Of a DNA stretch of 64,000 nucleotides, positions 28,042 to 43,000 are shown piece by piece. How positions within the stretch are numbered: the first letter of the stretch is position 1; each line of letters begins with the position of its first letter. The translations under genes were made by a program, and so were the position numbers. Origin of the DNA: Chaenocephalus aceratus (taxonomy: Eukaryota > Chordata > Actinopteri > Perciformes > Channichthyidae); contig CM043807.1 in the NCBI GenBank assembly GCA_023974075.1, positions 7,396,773-7,460,772 of the forward strand, given 5' to 3'. The notes under the pieces are model-generated. The model made no database searches, had not been told where the DNA came from, and saw only the letters and a list, made by a program, of their open reading frames with translations.

Positions 28042-31000
28042 TCAAACTGCTGTAGGGTATTGCAGGTTTGCCAGGTCCCATTGGCATTGATGGGGTGCCA
28101 GGATTGTCAGGTCAGAAAGGGGAGAAGGTAAATGTTTGCTTGATAAAGAAAATGACACATTTTCAACCAGTCTACTAAAAAAATATGATAATGCGACTGA
28201 GTAACTAGCTTTATAAATATTCATTTTTTTCCAGGGTGTGGAAGGAATTGGCATACAAGGTATTCAGGGTCCTCTGGGAGAGAAGGGAGAGAAGGTAAAG
28301 AATATATAATTTGTCATGGTTCTGAAATTAAAAGGTTTCTGTTCCTTGTCCACAGCCTTAATATGAAATCCCTATTGTTTTACAGGGAAATATTGGCTTT
28401 ACTGGACCAGTTGGCCCAAAGGTAACAGACATGAAAGAAACATTTGAACCCTCAGAATTTGAAATGTTTAAATTAAAATAAAACATTTGTAATTTGTGAA
28501 TTACTTTAAAGGGTGATCTTGGCGAGCAGGGCATCCAAGGAATCATCGGACCTCGGGTTTGCATTTCATCATTATCTCCTGTTGCATAACATGCATTGAG
28601 TTTCTGCATGTTTTACCTTCAAATTCATAGAAATCCAGTCTAACTAGATAAAAACATGTTTAATTGAGGGTGATTATTTGAAAGGATCTATGCTGAAAGA
28701 ATTCAGAGGCAGTTATTTATTTGTACCTACAGGGAAAGAAGGGGTTCAAAGGGGAGCAAGGTGACAAGGTGAGTTCATCCCACACACATGGGCGCTCTTT
28801 CTTCATTAAGCTGAAAATAATCACTTTATAATTAACATTCTCAATTTAACTCAGCCAGGACTTTATAATTGTCTAATTAAAATTGACGTCATACCAAAAT
28901 AATGATGTTTGCACATGAACATGTGCATGCATGTGCGTGCAGTTTTCAATGTAAAGTACATTGTTTTTTGTATCTTTTAGGGAGAACGAGGGGAGATAGG
29001 ACCAATAGGACCAAAAGGAACCTCAGTAAGTGAAGATTAAATCTTGAAAATACAGAAATATACAAATCTTGTTGAAGCTTGAGGTTGCATATTGTACTAA
29101 TACAGAATATTAAAAATAAATACTTATATATTTAGATACTGCCTGCACTGGAACGTGACATAATTTCCCACTAAACCACTATAATCTACTGGTCAAAATC
29201 CACTTTAATTTAACTGTACATTTATTCAGGACCAACTGGGACCGAATGATTAGAAATGCCAGCAATACCCTATTTGATACGGTATTTCTCCATACAAAGA
29301 TTTGGATGATGATATAAATCAACAAATGAGGAAGCAATTTTGTTCTGCATTTTTTAAGATTTGCCCTATCAGAGATGGTTATGATTACATTCGATCATGT
29401 GCCAAATGTTCAACCCTCAGTGAGTATCATTATCAAATGGGCCAAATTGTCCTGCACCGTTGGTTTTTAATTTTAGGCAGCGTAGTCCTTTTCGAAGCGA
29501 CAATCACAAACACATGAGGTCCATTATCCTATCTTCAGTTAGTATAGTTTGTGTTAAAGAAGTTTAGCTAAGAAAAAAAACAGCAGCTAAGAAAGTGTTT
29601 GTTAACAGATGATAGCAAGGAGTGATAGTTAATGTTTAAAGGGTATTTTAGTTTTATAAATGCTAAAAATAATTAGAGAATAACAAATATTTTTATTTCA
29701 GGGACTGACAGGGCCTTTGGGGTTAAAAGGAGATGAGGGTCCGAGAGGAGTCCCTGGAGATCCTGCCAAGGGTGTAAGAACAATATTTAACTCATTTAAA
29801 CTTTAGAAAAAGAAGCATTTAATAATCACACACTTTATTTTGCAAACAGATAATTGGCCCAACTGGAAAAAAGGGTGCCAGGGTAAGTAACCAACTTCAT
29901 TCATTCAGTAAAATGCTTTTCTGTGGCAGCATGCATCGCTTTGTTTCTATATTTGTACACACCTCTATATATTTTCAATTAAATAATATTTGTGCTGGAT
30001 GAGCTGTGTATATTTAAATGTTTGCCTCCACCTACTGAGCTTTCGCTCAACCAATACAATTCCACTTGGCTTCATGAAATATTTGCATAATAAAAGGTTA
30101 TTATTAAAAGTCTAAGAAAGAGAAGAGTCTTACTCCCTGGAACGGTTTTTTTTTTTCCAACATATTTAAACTGGCAGCATGATCAAACCTTGGTGAATTT
30201 GCCACAGTCATAAATGTATGTCAAAACATAGTATTTATAACTGGTTTAAAATAAGTTATTCAGCCAGAGGGAAGTGATTCTCTTAATGTTTAATTCTGTC
30301 GGAACATTGTTAATTAATTGGTCGGGGTATTCTTGCACACTCAGACTCAGTCGTCTGGGTCTGCTTATCAAACACAATTAAGATTTTCTTAATGGGACCT
30401 CTTTAATGTCGGTCCACAGGGTGCCATTTAAAGTGAAGAGCTTTGTTTTGAAACTGATGATTGGCCTGGTGACGAGAATCACATTGATTGACGTTTCTTG
30501 TATGTGTGTTCATATCTTCTGCTTTGTGTCAGGGAGACATTGGTCCAGTCGGCCCTACAGGCCCCCAGGGAATAAAGGGTGAACAAGGCACCAAAGGGGA
30601 TAAGGTTAATAATGAAAAATACTCAGCATCATGCTTTCATTTTTTATTTCTGCATTTTGTAATTTTTCTTATTCACTGATACTAGGACAGACTAATAGTT
30701 GTTTAGTAAACTACATTCATAGGTATAATTTGTTTTGATGTGTTCAGGGCAGTCCTGGTTTTGGGATTCCAGGACAGCGGGGACCCAAGGGAGAAAATGG
30801 AGAGAGGGTGAGTCACCTGATAAAGTTAAATGACTTATTCAACATTTACACATTGTTATCATAATACTGAAACAGAAAACAGATGTTTATTGCTATTATA
30901 TTTATGTGTTTATCAATTACAGGGAAATGTTGGTTTGTCTGGAAAACCAGGACAAAAAGTAAGTGAACCCTGACTACCTGCTTAGAGCTCTTATTCAAAT

Positions 31001-34000
31001 GTGTATATTAACAATGACACAAATGACTATGTGTGAGGTGAAAACGGTCACTCGTAATGAAATACACAGATAATTATTGCCCTACTTTGCAGGAACCCTA
31101 AAGCTTACAAGTTTAAAAGTATTTTAGCTTTTTAAGATGTTGCTGTTTTAGTTCACTTCACTAGTTGCATCAACCTTGTTTACAGTCACAGCAGCTGTTT
31201 TCAACCAAAAGATGGTGGTTGGAGGAGACCAAAACATAAATAGGGATTTAAATTAGACTTTTAATAGTCAAATGTCTGGAAACATGACTCCAAATGATGA
31301 TCCATGGTTGCTTTCGAATTGTCAGTTTAGCTTAGGAACCTTCCTAACGGAGTGAAATGATGCGGAAGTACCTCAGTGGCAGCCATGATAAGAGCTTTTC
31401 GAATTCTCTAGTCTAGATGATAGGAAAGGAGCTTTGCAACTTCTTTATAACCTCCTTTAGCTTAGGAAATACTGGACCTTCCTTTATGAAGGAAAGGAGA
31501 AAATTCTGTCCCACAATACCTTGCGGCCGCAACTTTTACCGTGACACAACATTCGGCCGTTCACGGAAACAACCGATCGTGACCAAGAAATGCGTATCAT
31601 GAAATAGCTAAAGTTGAAAAGTAGCTAGGTGCGCTTACAGCAGTCTTCTGTACAGAGATCTGTAGTCTCCCCACAGCAGACACACATTGATAACAACCGC
31701 TTGCGCATTACAAATACGTCGATAGTGTAAGTGCAGTCGGATTCTCTTGAAGCCCGGTCGTCTTTTCCTAAGTCCTTTTGAATTCTCCTAACCACTATTC
31801 CTTAACCGCCTGACGTTTCACACAGAGGTCAAAGAAGAGTCAATAGACAAAGACGATAGGAGCTGATTTTTTTGACAATTCCACCGCAACCCATGTCTGC
31901 TCAAGAGATGTAAATGCTGTTTTCGACTAAAGGCGCTCCCTAGTGGCTAAATTCCGGTCTTTAATTCGTTTGATATAATGAATGTTGTGTGTTCTGGTAA
32001 AAGTCCATTGCAACTATTAAAACCCCCGAAACCTACTTAATTGTTTACTGAAGTTGTTAATGTGTCTAAAACAGAAGTCATGTGTTTGTCCAGGGGCATG
32101 ATGGCTTTAAAGGTGACAAAGGGACTATCGGGTTATCCGGCAAACCTGGAGTACCAGGATTAAGAGGTAAAGATGTAAGTAAATCCTGAGTGGCTGTTAC
32201 AGCATTGATACAGCACAATTCACATTTATTTTACAATCATTTACTTAAAAGGAGACAGCTCAGTATGTTACTTGAAACATAAAACATACAGAATGCGACA
32301 AAAGTCCAAACGTATATGTATGTTTTTGCATAGTAATATTGGTGACAATTACTGTTGACTTTGTGTTTAGGGTACACCTGGAAATAAAGGAGACGAAGGC
32401 TCTAAGGTACAGTCATGTTTACTTGGTGCTTTGGTTTGTTTTGATGTAGCTGTTTCTCAGGAGTATATGTACTACATATAACAGCTTTAAATAATTACAC
32501 TGCTTTGACTTCACAGGGTGAACTAGGACCACATGGAGAGCCTGGTAACAGAGGAATTAGGGTATTTATATTGTGTTTTCTAACATTAAAGGCAGAAATA
32601 TACTAAAAGATGAAAACGTGTAGATCGGCCAATCAATATACCGACATTGTCACTTAATCAGTACATTTGTAATGTAATATTTTAATAAGATTTGCTGTTT
32701 TATATTGCCTTTCTATTTCTCTTCATTTTCAACCCCATTTTCAGAGCTCTTATGCTGAAGTGTGCCAATTATTATTGTATCCAGTTATATATAGTTAAAG
32801 TGGGCTCAAAAATACGTAAGCTCCAAATGTCTGCCAGAACTCCTGCTGAGCAAACATCACATTGCAGCAATGTTACACACATTTGCTCACAGTATGTCAT
32901 TTGACATGTTTATATGCTCTTTTTAATTCCTCTGTTAACGTTGTTCAGGGTCCACTTGGGTTACCAGGACGACCAGGTGACCCCGGTGAAAAAGGAAATT
33001 CTGGAACTCCTGGCCTGTTTGTAAGTTCATTCTTTCCATTCATGCACTCGACTCCAACACATTGTATGTGGTAGGCTAAGGGGCGGGACATCTCTAAGCA
33101 GTTGACCAATCACAACAGAGCCGGCCAGCTAACCATTCAGAGCAGACTGGGCTCTGGTTTCAGACAGAGGGTGAAAAGAGGTGCTGCAGCACAGGCAGTA
33201 GGAGCTTTTTGAACATTAAAGCATGGAGGACATGTCACAGTAGAGACATTACATACTGATATGAACCTGAACAAGTCATGAGATTAATAGGGCCCCTTAA
33301 AATTGTTTGAAGTTATGTCTCTTCTGAACAAAACCTTAATGATCAGTTTTTTTTGTAGAAAGAATTTAATCAATGTAACAATTGAGCTTAAACTGCAATG
33401 CCTTATGATAACCATTGATTTCCTTTTTTGTTGAAAGGGTGCTGATGGAAAAAAAGGCGATAAAGGAGATCAGGTTTGTTCGTATTCACCATCTCACTCT
33501 CTCTTTCTCTATTGTTTCTCCTTGTTGACGCCTTCTGGTTATTCTTCTGTGCCAGTCACTGTCCCTTTGTGACTTCATGATTTGTATTGTGATATGTTAA
33601 CTAATTACGTTTAGCTTTTTGTGTGTGCCACCCTTCAGTGCACCTACTATTTCCTCTTTGTGTTGCCAATATGGATTGTGTTTAGCAGTGTGACATGTTA
33701 GATTTGTAACTGTGTTTTATTGTGCTCTTCTTTTGATCGTGCTGCCGTTGTCCCACAAAGGGAAAACCTGGACCTCCGGGAGCACAAGTAAACAAACCTC
33801 TATTATGTTTTTTGACAGCTTCTCATCAGTTCAGTCATGTTTGACAAAGGCATTGGTGGTAACAAAGCTTATAAAGAACAATAAAACGTCAGCCCCTCAT
33901 AGGACAATAAATGTCTGTGACTTTATCTGCTGAAATTGTCCATCAATTACCAAGTTAACTTTTGATTTCTGATTTTGTCCAGATTGTTGGAGACAACAGC

Positions 34001-37000
34001 GTAATGACCAGAGTGATTAAGGTAATTTATAGAATAGCATGCCTTATATTATCCAGTTAACTTGTTTGTTTTTTCATGAGTGAATTGAAGCTTCCCTGCT
34101 CTCTTCTTTTCTAATCTTCAGGGTGAACCAGGAAATCCTGGTCAGCCTGGGTTGAGAGGTGAAACAGGTCTGCCTGGACCAAGCGTGAGTATTTTATCAC
34201 ACGTCCTATTTCATTTTTCAAGTTCAGACACATGCTGATCAAAATGCCCATCGATTGACAGCGCAATCATTCAAATCAGAGCTGAATCTATCAGTCTATT
34301 AACTGATAAGCTAGTTGTCAGAAAGGTAATCTGCAAAAATTGATTTATAATTAAATGTATTTGTTGTATTTGGTAGGAGAAAATAATAATCAAGCTTTCT
34401 TGAATGTTTATTTGAATATTTGTTCTCTCTCTCAGGGTCCAGAGGGGAAACCTGGATTACCAGGACCATCAGTGGTGTGTGTGTGCAGCATTTAAATCAC
34501 ATGTATTGTGTGACTGTTTGTTTCTGTGGGGATGTGTATGTGTTAAAATCATGAACTGTTTGCTTTGCAGGGGTGGTTCTGGAAGAGGTGGACTTGATGG
34601 TTTTCCAGGAAAACCAGGAGATAAGGTTGTACACACTTATTACAGGTCTACTTGTATTATTATACAGTTTGAGCTTACTCATAAGATGTTTCATATTTAA
34701 CTGCAGGGTGACAAGGATCAAAAGGGGTGCCTAGTCTGGTGAGTGCTCCAATATTGTTTTTGTAATTGTATACTGTTCACACATGGTAGACTTCCCATAA
34801 GGGAGATGATTTGCTTGAATGTTTTTATGTGTGCATGTGAACAGAAAGGTGACCAGGGACGGATTGGGATTGCTGGAATACCTGGTTTACCGGAACTCCA
34901 GTGAGTATCAGACTGAATCATGGTGCCTGTGGCTGAAACATGAATAGGATATCCATTCTAACATGCCTCTAATGGTTATATGAAAGCCAAGATTTCATAT
35001 TACATTGATGTTTCAGGTGTTAAATTAAATAGTATTATTATGATAATCAACCTGAAAGATATCTCCAGATATTGTAATTTTCTTAATTTCTTCTTCTCTA
35101 CAGGGCAGACCTGGCATTGATGGGAAGAGGGGCCTGCCAGGAAAAGATGTAAAGACCATAATTGTACAACAATTACTACGCTATGCATTGTGATGCACCG
35201 TTTACTTTTATGCTTAACCACTGAGCTATCAGGCCTATTTTCAGATATTTTAAATGTGTACCTATTATATTTGAATTATTAAAACTGAAAATGTATTTTA
35301 ATTTCACAGGGAGAAAGAGCAGAAAAGGGAGATGACGGCAAAAAGGTCCTTTATTTTACTGCAACCAATTGAAACAATTATGTTTGTTAGCTATTTTTTT
35401 GAAAACGTGTGGTAACTTTCCTCTCATTCCAGGGGGACAAGGGAGACGGCGGGGGCAATGTAAGTGGTTTTGAGATAAACAAATATAATTTTGTGAGAAA
35501 ACTGAGTAACTTCAAGGCGTTTTTCTTCTTTCACAGGGTAAAGATGGTAGCAAGGGGGAACCAGGGCCTCCAGGTTTGCCGGGTAGGCAGGTGCTTGTCA
35601 CATCGGAGGTAGAAATTACTACTTGCAATTTAAATAATTAATAAGCAGGGAAGCTAAAAACCCTAGCAACCTAAACTTTACTGATTGTAACATGGATCCG
35701 TTCCCAGGGTGCCACCAATGATGAAATCCGAGAAGCATTTCCGATCCCAATGGGTCCTCCAGGAGCTACTGTGAGTCTGATACCTACACTGAACACACTT
35801 CAGGATATGTATAGCTTATGAATAATGGCACATTAATTTAGCTATTGCATGGCATGCTTTATCTCTGGCCTCCACGGCATCTGAGTCATCATTTAGCGAT
35901 GACTGTAGTGCTTTTATTGTGGGTTGCAATGAGTCGTGCCCCTATCCAGAGATGGGGTCGTTACTAAAAAAATGTAATATTTACATATTACATATAAAGT
36001 AATATATTACACTACTTCGTTACTCTCTACATAAAGTAACTCGTTACTTTACTCGTTACTTTACTCGCAGGGCCGGCCCGCCCCTCCCTACAGGCAGATC
36101 ACGCAGACTGCTAAAGTTTCAAATGTTCTCTTTAGTTCAGTTTCCAATGTCGCATAAGACTGATCCAGATCCTGAATGTCTTCCTATCTGACCATGGCTG
36201 TCCTCTGTCTCCTGCTATCTGTATTTTGCGCAGTATATCTCTGCTCACGCTGTTGCGTCGGCGTGTTCTCCTGCGTCTTGCCATGTGTCGCACTGGAACA
36301 CACCGCAAAGACTTCAGCCGAGCACGTACGAACTGCGCATGCAAAGTAAAGTAACGCGTTACACCCAACTCTGCCCCTATCTGCGAGCAGATTTGGCAAG
36401 CTTGATGTCATGCATTAGTAGATGCGTGTTCCAATGTGTTGCTCCTCTGTGTCTGTGTGTTTAGGGTTCACCAGGAATTAAGGTAAGATGGTCATCATGC
36501 GCTTCATACTGAAACAAAAAAAAAGGAATGTTGGTTGTGTAGCTTATTTGTGTCTTTTGCAGGGTGATAAAGGAGAAACAGGGCTGAAAGGAGAGAAGGT
36601 AGTATTTGATTGTTATCCCTCAAAAACATGCAATTAGAAATAAACTACAAATACTATATGCTTTACTGTCTTTCACACTAATGTCTCTGTAGGGCGTTGC
36701 TGGAGCTCCTGGAAAATCAACAGAGATGAAGGTGAATACAGGCAGTAGTGATTCCTCCTCTTGGATAAATGTTCTCTTTTTTGCACTTTGAATAATATGT
36801 TTTTTCTCTTCTTTAGGAAATTGAAGTGATGTTTGAAGACTATGGCATAAGGGTGAGCTCTGAGCAGGACAACCTCCACATGTTAAGGTTGAGAGAATTT
36901 GTAACAGAACACCAGTTTGACCTTCTCAACTATGTTTCTATTTCCTCAGCTGCCTTTGTTGAAGGCTTTAATTGACAGGCTGTTGCAAGGATGGAATAGA

Positions 37001-40000
37001 GGAGCTGCTTCGTGTGCTTGGCACCTCCCAGAAAACAAATGAAAACACAAAAACTCACACCTCCAACATCATCACTGAATACACAGTACGTATACTCTGG
37101 GGGAAAAGTGTGTGAGGGGTCTTTAAAAAGTTGAATTCCATGTTGCGCCTTTGGTCAAAACATTAATGTTTGCAGAACAGCAGTTAACAGATGCTTGCTG
37201 TTGGAATATTGATTATTTCCCCCTCAACTCCCATGCATTATTTAAACCAATTCATGGTATCTTTTTCAAACAACTGTCACAATCACGTGTGAATCTTATC
37301 AGCTCTCTCCTGTCCTAAATGTGTTGTCTGGACAGAGTTCAGTGAAGTTCGACCTCACCAGTCAGGCACTGAATGAGGACACCATCGTAGACCCAAAGTT
37401 AGACGGACATCTTGCAGACTCTTTGATAGTTGTAAGTTACCTCAACATTTCCAATTTGACTCTCAATATTTCATATTTCTGTGAGACCATCAAGCTTCAA
37501 GCAGGTCACGATACAACACATACAAAATGCTTCACACTCAGCATTTGACCCACTGTGAAGTGTATATTGTCCCTGAAATGATTTGACCTCAGGTTAAAGG
37601 TACCAGTTAAAACATGGATATAAATATTTAATTTTGAGTTATTTAGACACAATTAACACTTATAGTTTCATGTCTGGTTACATAAGAATAGATCATATTT
37701 GTTAAGTGTTATTATGGGAGAATTACTCTTCTTGTGGTACTACTGCCTTATTAGGCCCATATTGAGCAGAGCATATTAAGACCAAAACTCATGAACAACA
37801 ACTTCCTTATTTGCGATAAATAAGCACTAATTAGAGGGTTATTGAGGAAAAACTCTCAACTAATGGCCTATTACTTGTAGAATATGGTCATGTAGAATAA
37901 GGCATTAATAAGTATTTTATAATGACTAATAAAGAGCCAATATACTGCTAATATGCATGTTAATTAACAACTAGTTGATGGTGAATTTGTGTACCTTAAT
38001 ATAAAGTGTTACCAAAAATTTGATATACTTTCACTTACACTTATTTTGCCTTTTGCCATGAAGGACCCTTTAATAGAAGCCGCAGAGGGTCCGACTTTAT
38101 GGAGCGCCACCACACTGAACAGAGATCAGGATATCGACAGGACTGAGTCCATATTAAAGAGAAGATGGAATAAGATAGTAGATGGGGATAGTGAGAACGC
38201 ATCTTCTTCACACAAAATGAATCTGACTGTTAACAACTCAACCTTCAATTATACTACGACCCAGGAGGTAAGGACATTTTACAATGAAGAACGCCAACTT
38301 AAAAGCAGGAAGAATATGTCATGGCAGCTTGTGGCTTCAGGTATCAATCCTATGGCTAGGTATCACAAGATGTGAGAAAAACACGTTTTTCCATTAAAGA
38401 ATGTGACGGAGCGGATCACATGAGTGACTGACTCCGCCACTGGCAGCCGACACACACGCACACACACACAACACACCAAACATTTCGGAGAAAAGACGGA
38501 GGCGCATCACTTCCATGTTTTAAATTCCTGCTATGAACCATGCAATTATTTAATTTACGTTTGTTAATTATGGGGAATGATTATATTAAGAGGTGGTTAA
38601 CCTGTTTATGTTTGGGTCGGATTTCTATGTTGAAATGTGGTTTGGAGTGTAATTGTTGTCACCTGTTGACGGTAAGCCTGGTGGGAGGGGCTACGGGTTA
38701 ATAAGGGACGGGGTTGGCCCTGGAAGGGGAACTCTGGGAATGTTGCAGAGAAGGCAACAGCTGAACACGTTTCCTCTCCGGGAATGATGAACGGCCTGTT
38801 TGTGGATTTTTATTTTGTTGTCTAACTTGTGCTGGTTCGCTATTTATTTTTTTGCTGCTGAAAATAAAGTTCTGGAGCTTACCCAACCGACTAGGCCAGT
38901 GTTTTCGGACGGACAATTAGAACCCCGTCACAAAGGCATTGAAGTGTTAAAGCTCTAAAATAAAACTCAAGTCTGATTACAAACAATTACAATTGATACA
39001 CAGTGGAGGAAATAAGTATTTTATCCCCTGCAGATTTGGTACGTTTACCCACTTACAAATAAATGAACAGTATGTAATTTTAATGGTAGGTTTATATAAA
39101 CAGTGAGAGTAAGAATATCAAAAAGAAAATCCAGAAATTGACATCATATCAAAGATAAAAATGTATTTGCATTTAACTGTGGGAAATAAGTATTTGATCC
39201 CCTTGCAAATCATGTGTTAGTACTTGGTGGAGAAACCCCTGTTGGACACAGAGGTCAGACGCTTCTTGTAGTTGGTCTCCAGGTTTGTGAACATCTCAGG
39301 GAGGATTTAGGTCCACTCCTCTCTGAAGATCCTCTCCAGATTCTTACGATTTCAAGGCTGATGCTTGGCATCTGGAAGCCTCAGCTCCCTCCACAGATTT
39401 TCTATGGGGGTCCGGAGACTCGCTAGGCCCCTCCATCCCCTAAATGTGCTTCTTCTTTAGCCACTCCCGTGTTGCCTTGGCCGTATGTTCAGGGTCAATG
39501 TCCTGCTGGAAGACCCATCTATGACCCCTACGGTACGGTACATGGCCCCGTACATCCTCTCCTCGATGCAGGGAAGTCCTCCTGTCCCCTTAGCAGAGAA
39601 ACACCCCCAAAGCAGAATGGTTCCACCTCCAGGCTTGACTGTGGGGATGGTGTTCTGGGGTTATAGTCAGCATCGCTCTTCCTCCACACACAGCGGGTCG
39701 AGTTGATGCAAAAGATCTTGATTTTTCTCTCATCTGCCCACATCATCTTCTCCCAAGACTTCTCTGAATCATTCAGATGTTCATTGTCAAACTACAGGGC
39801 CTTTCATGTTCTTCTTGAGCAGGGGACCTTGGGGGTGTTGCAGGATTTGATCCATGATTATGGTGTAGTGTGTTACCCATAGTTTTCTTGGTGACTGTGG
39901 TCCCAGCTGCCTTGAGATCTAACAAGTTCCTCCGTGTAGTTCGTGGCTGATCCCTCACCTTTCTCATGATCATCAATACCCCACGGGGCCAGATCTTGTG

Positions 40001-43000
40001 TGGAGCCCCTGACCTCGGCGACTGATGCTCATTTTCTGTTACTTCCATTTAGAAACACACACATTATTCTTCTGAATAATCACACCAGTTGTCTCCTTCT
40101 CACCAAGCTGCTTTCTGATGGTCTTGTAGCCGATCCCAGCCTTGTGCAGGTCTACAATCTTGTCCCTGAGGTCCTTAGACAGCTCTTTAGTCTTTCCCAT
40201 GGTGGAGAGGTTGGAATCTGATTGATTGATTCTGTGGACAGGTGTGATACAGGTAACACGTTGGTATTAGGAGTACTTTCTTAAAGGAAGAGGACTTATG
40301 TAACCGTCTGTGAGAGCAAGAATTCCTGTTGGTTGCAAGGGGAAAAATAATTATCCTACAGTTAATTGCAAATAAATGTGTATCTTTTATATAATGTACA
40401 TTTCTGGATTTTCTTTTTGATATTCACACTGTTTATATAAACCTACCATTAAATTACAGACTGTTAATTTCTTTGTGAGTGGGTAAACTTACAAAATATG
40501 CAGCGGATCAAATACTTATTTCCTCCACTGTATGTGTCTCAGGAGGTTTCAGAGTTACCGGATACTGTGGCGGGGACTGTCCTCCTCACTCAGGAGGACT
40601 CCCGGAACAAGAGCTCAGGACAGAAGAAGAAGAACAGGGAACGTGGGAAGGTAAAGCTGCCATTGACAACTACGAATCTCTACGATTGTTTGACATTGAC
40701 TGAGCAGAAACACACATTTGTCAGTATTGTTCATCTTGTATATGCAACAAAAAACATAAAATCAATTTTCTTGTTGAGATTTTGCTGTTTGATTGATTAT
40801 TTTTGATAACTTAAATGTTTAAAATTGAAGAAGAACCCTAGTGTTGCATGTTTTAGCTCCCTACATTCAATAATAATTCCACTAATTCATGAAAATCCAC
40901 TTTTACTTTGTAATAAAATGTGGACTGAAACATGCAAACCAAGGGTGTGCTCTATATAAATAGGTCTAAACCATTTCATAACTTTAACTCTAAGAACTTT
41001 TAATGTTGTATTAATTTGTGTTCGTTAACTACTTATCTCCCTCTTAAATATCTCTCTCAACTTACAGTATCAACCTCATAATTTAATACTTGATCATCAA
41101 CGTCTAAAGCATGAGAAACCTTTATCTTTTTTCTCTCCGACTGTGAACTTCTTAACCAGGGCAAAGGAAATAAAGGAAGACATAAGAGGCAGAGACAACG
41201 CCTGGTAAATGTCCTTTAAGGGGTCCCATCTCAACCTCCAAACTTCACTCCACTTCTGTCCCAACTAAACAACACATAAACTACCAACTAACACCTCTAT
41301 CTAACACTGCAAAGTTTAAACGAAGACTCTGACACTGGCTGCCGCTAACATGACATTAACATGACATTATATGTGTAAATAACAGATTAAATGTTTTTAA
41401 AATAATCATACTAAAATGACATAATTTAAATATAATAAACATAATTAACCAGTATTCGTGGTGTGGCTAGTAAAAATAAAAGCATGCAGTTATCCCAATG
41501 TCCATGTGCTTCTCATTATAACGGTAACAAATCTCATTTTTGTTTTAAGCGCTTGGCATTGTGTTCTTCCAGACATTTTAAGTTATGATGTGTAACAGTA
41601 TCTACCTCTAATTATTGTTACTTGTCCTTTTCTGAAGACACCTGATGAGGACATGCAAGAAGAGGAGTTTTATGATGGCGAAGAATACAGTTATGAATAC
41701 GAGGTAGGGCAGCAGCTGCGATGAATGTGTGAACAGTGGGAAACTTCATTTGAAAGTGACGATTGATGACGTGGGGCTGTTACAGATTTGGAGCGTTGTC
41801 GTGGTGGTAGGCTTCTTGCTAACAGACCTGTCTACTCATATTTAAATTGGGATTTTCTCAGCGTCTCATTTGCGCCCACACTAAATACTAGAGAGAATTG
41901 ATTCATGACACACCCACTACTTGAATGTATCATTAGGAATACATTACTGTGTCATAACAGCCCACCTGATCGGCTTTGTACATTGTCACTAGAGAAGTTG
42001 TAGGTTGCAGCTGTTTAAATGTTATATATATATTTTTCTAAACAGGAAGAACTTCCTACAGATGTCCTCTTGGCCTCTCAGGAGAGGAAAAACAACACAC
42101 AGGTACATTTGCTTCAAACAGCAATATAAAATATTTAGCTTGAAGTCCAAAATGATTACATTCCCCATGCAGTGGATAAATAGCTCAGTGTTAATAATGA
42201 TGTAGCACAGATCATCAACAAAAGTAATTCCCTGCTGCACAGTTTATACATGTATGCTCTTTCTGTTTTTCGATGTAGGAGGAACTAATAACCACACACA
42301 GTCCTGCCCATTCAGAAACACTGGTGGAAACCTCCAGTCGTCCTCTAACGTCCTCCACAGACGGAGACATAGATGCACAGGTGGAAACACACTCAATTGC
42401 TGAAGTATTACAAAAATAATTAGTACAAATGTCCTGTCATTTTAACATTCTATCTTACGTATTTACATATAATATACACATATTAAACACAACCCGGAAA
42501 CGTTGTATATACCTAAAGAACCCTTTCCTTTCGGTGTTGTATTCCCTAGGTTATCTTGACAACCTCAGAACCACTATCACAACCTGGAGATATAGAAATG
42601 GTATGGGGGGGTTTGCTTGTTTGTGTTGCCGTCACATATAGATTTTGTGAGAGTTTATTTGAAAGTCTCTCCTTCACTGTCATATTCTGATCTGTTCTTC
42701 AATGTTATCACCAGGAGGAAACGTCACTCCCTACGCCTCCCATCGCGACAGAAGAACAACACGAGGTAGAGCTTGATTTGATTTGAAATGCTTGAAACCT
42801 AACTGAATGTTTATGAAGCCCTTGCATGCCTTGGAATGCAAATCTCTTTTATCTTCACTTAACATGAGACTCCTACAAGTGATTGACAAGTGCTTGAACC
42901 AAAGGTTGATGGTTACATTTTCTCCCTGTCATAATATGTAGTACTCCAAAAATTAACATGCTTTATGTAACAAGCACATATTTCAAAACCTTTTCTTCTT

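Noticed and set aside
29221..29520. Possible retroelement-derived coding fragment in a collagen intron
   Set aside because: The short frame has no diagnostic motif and no repeat ends.
31310..31830. Loosely complementary CTTAGGAA / TTCCTAAG stretches suggesting a foldback element
   Set aside because: Complementarity is short and patchy and no target duplication is seen. Left as unclassified.
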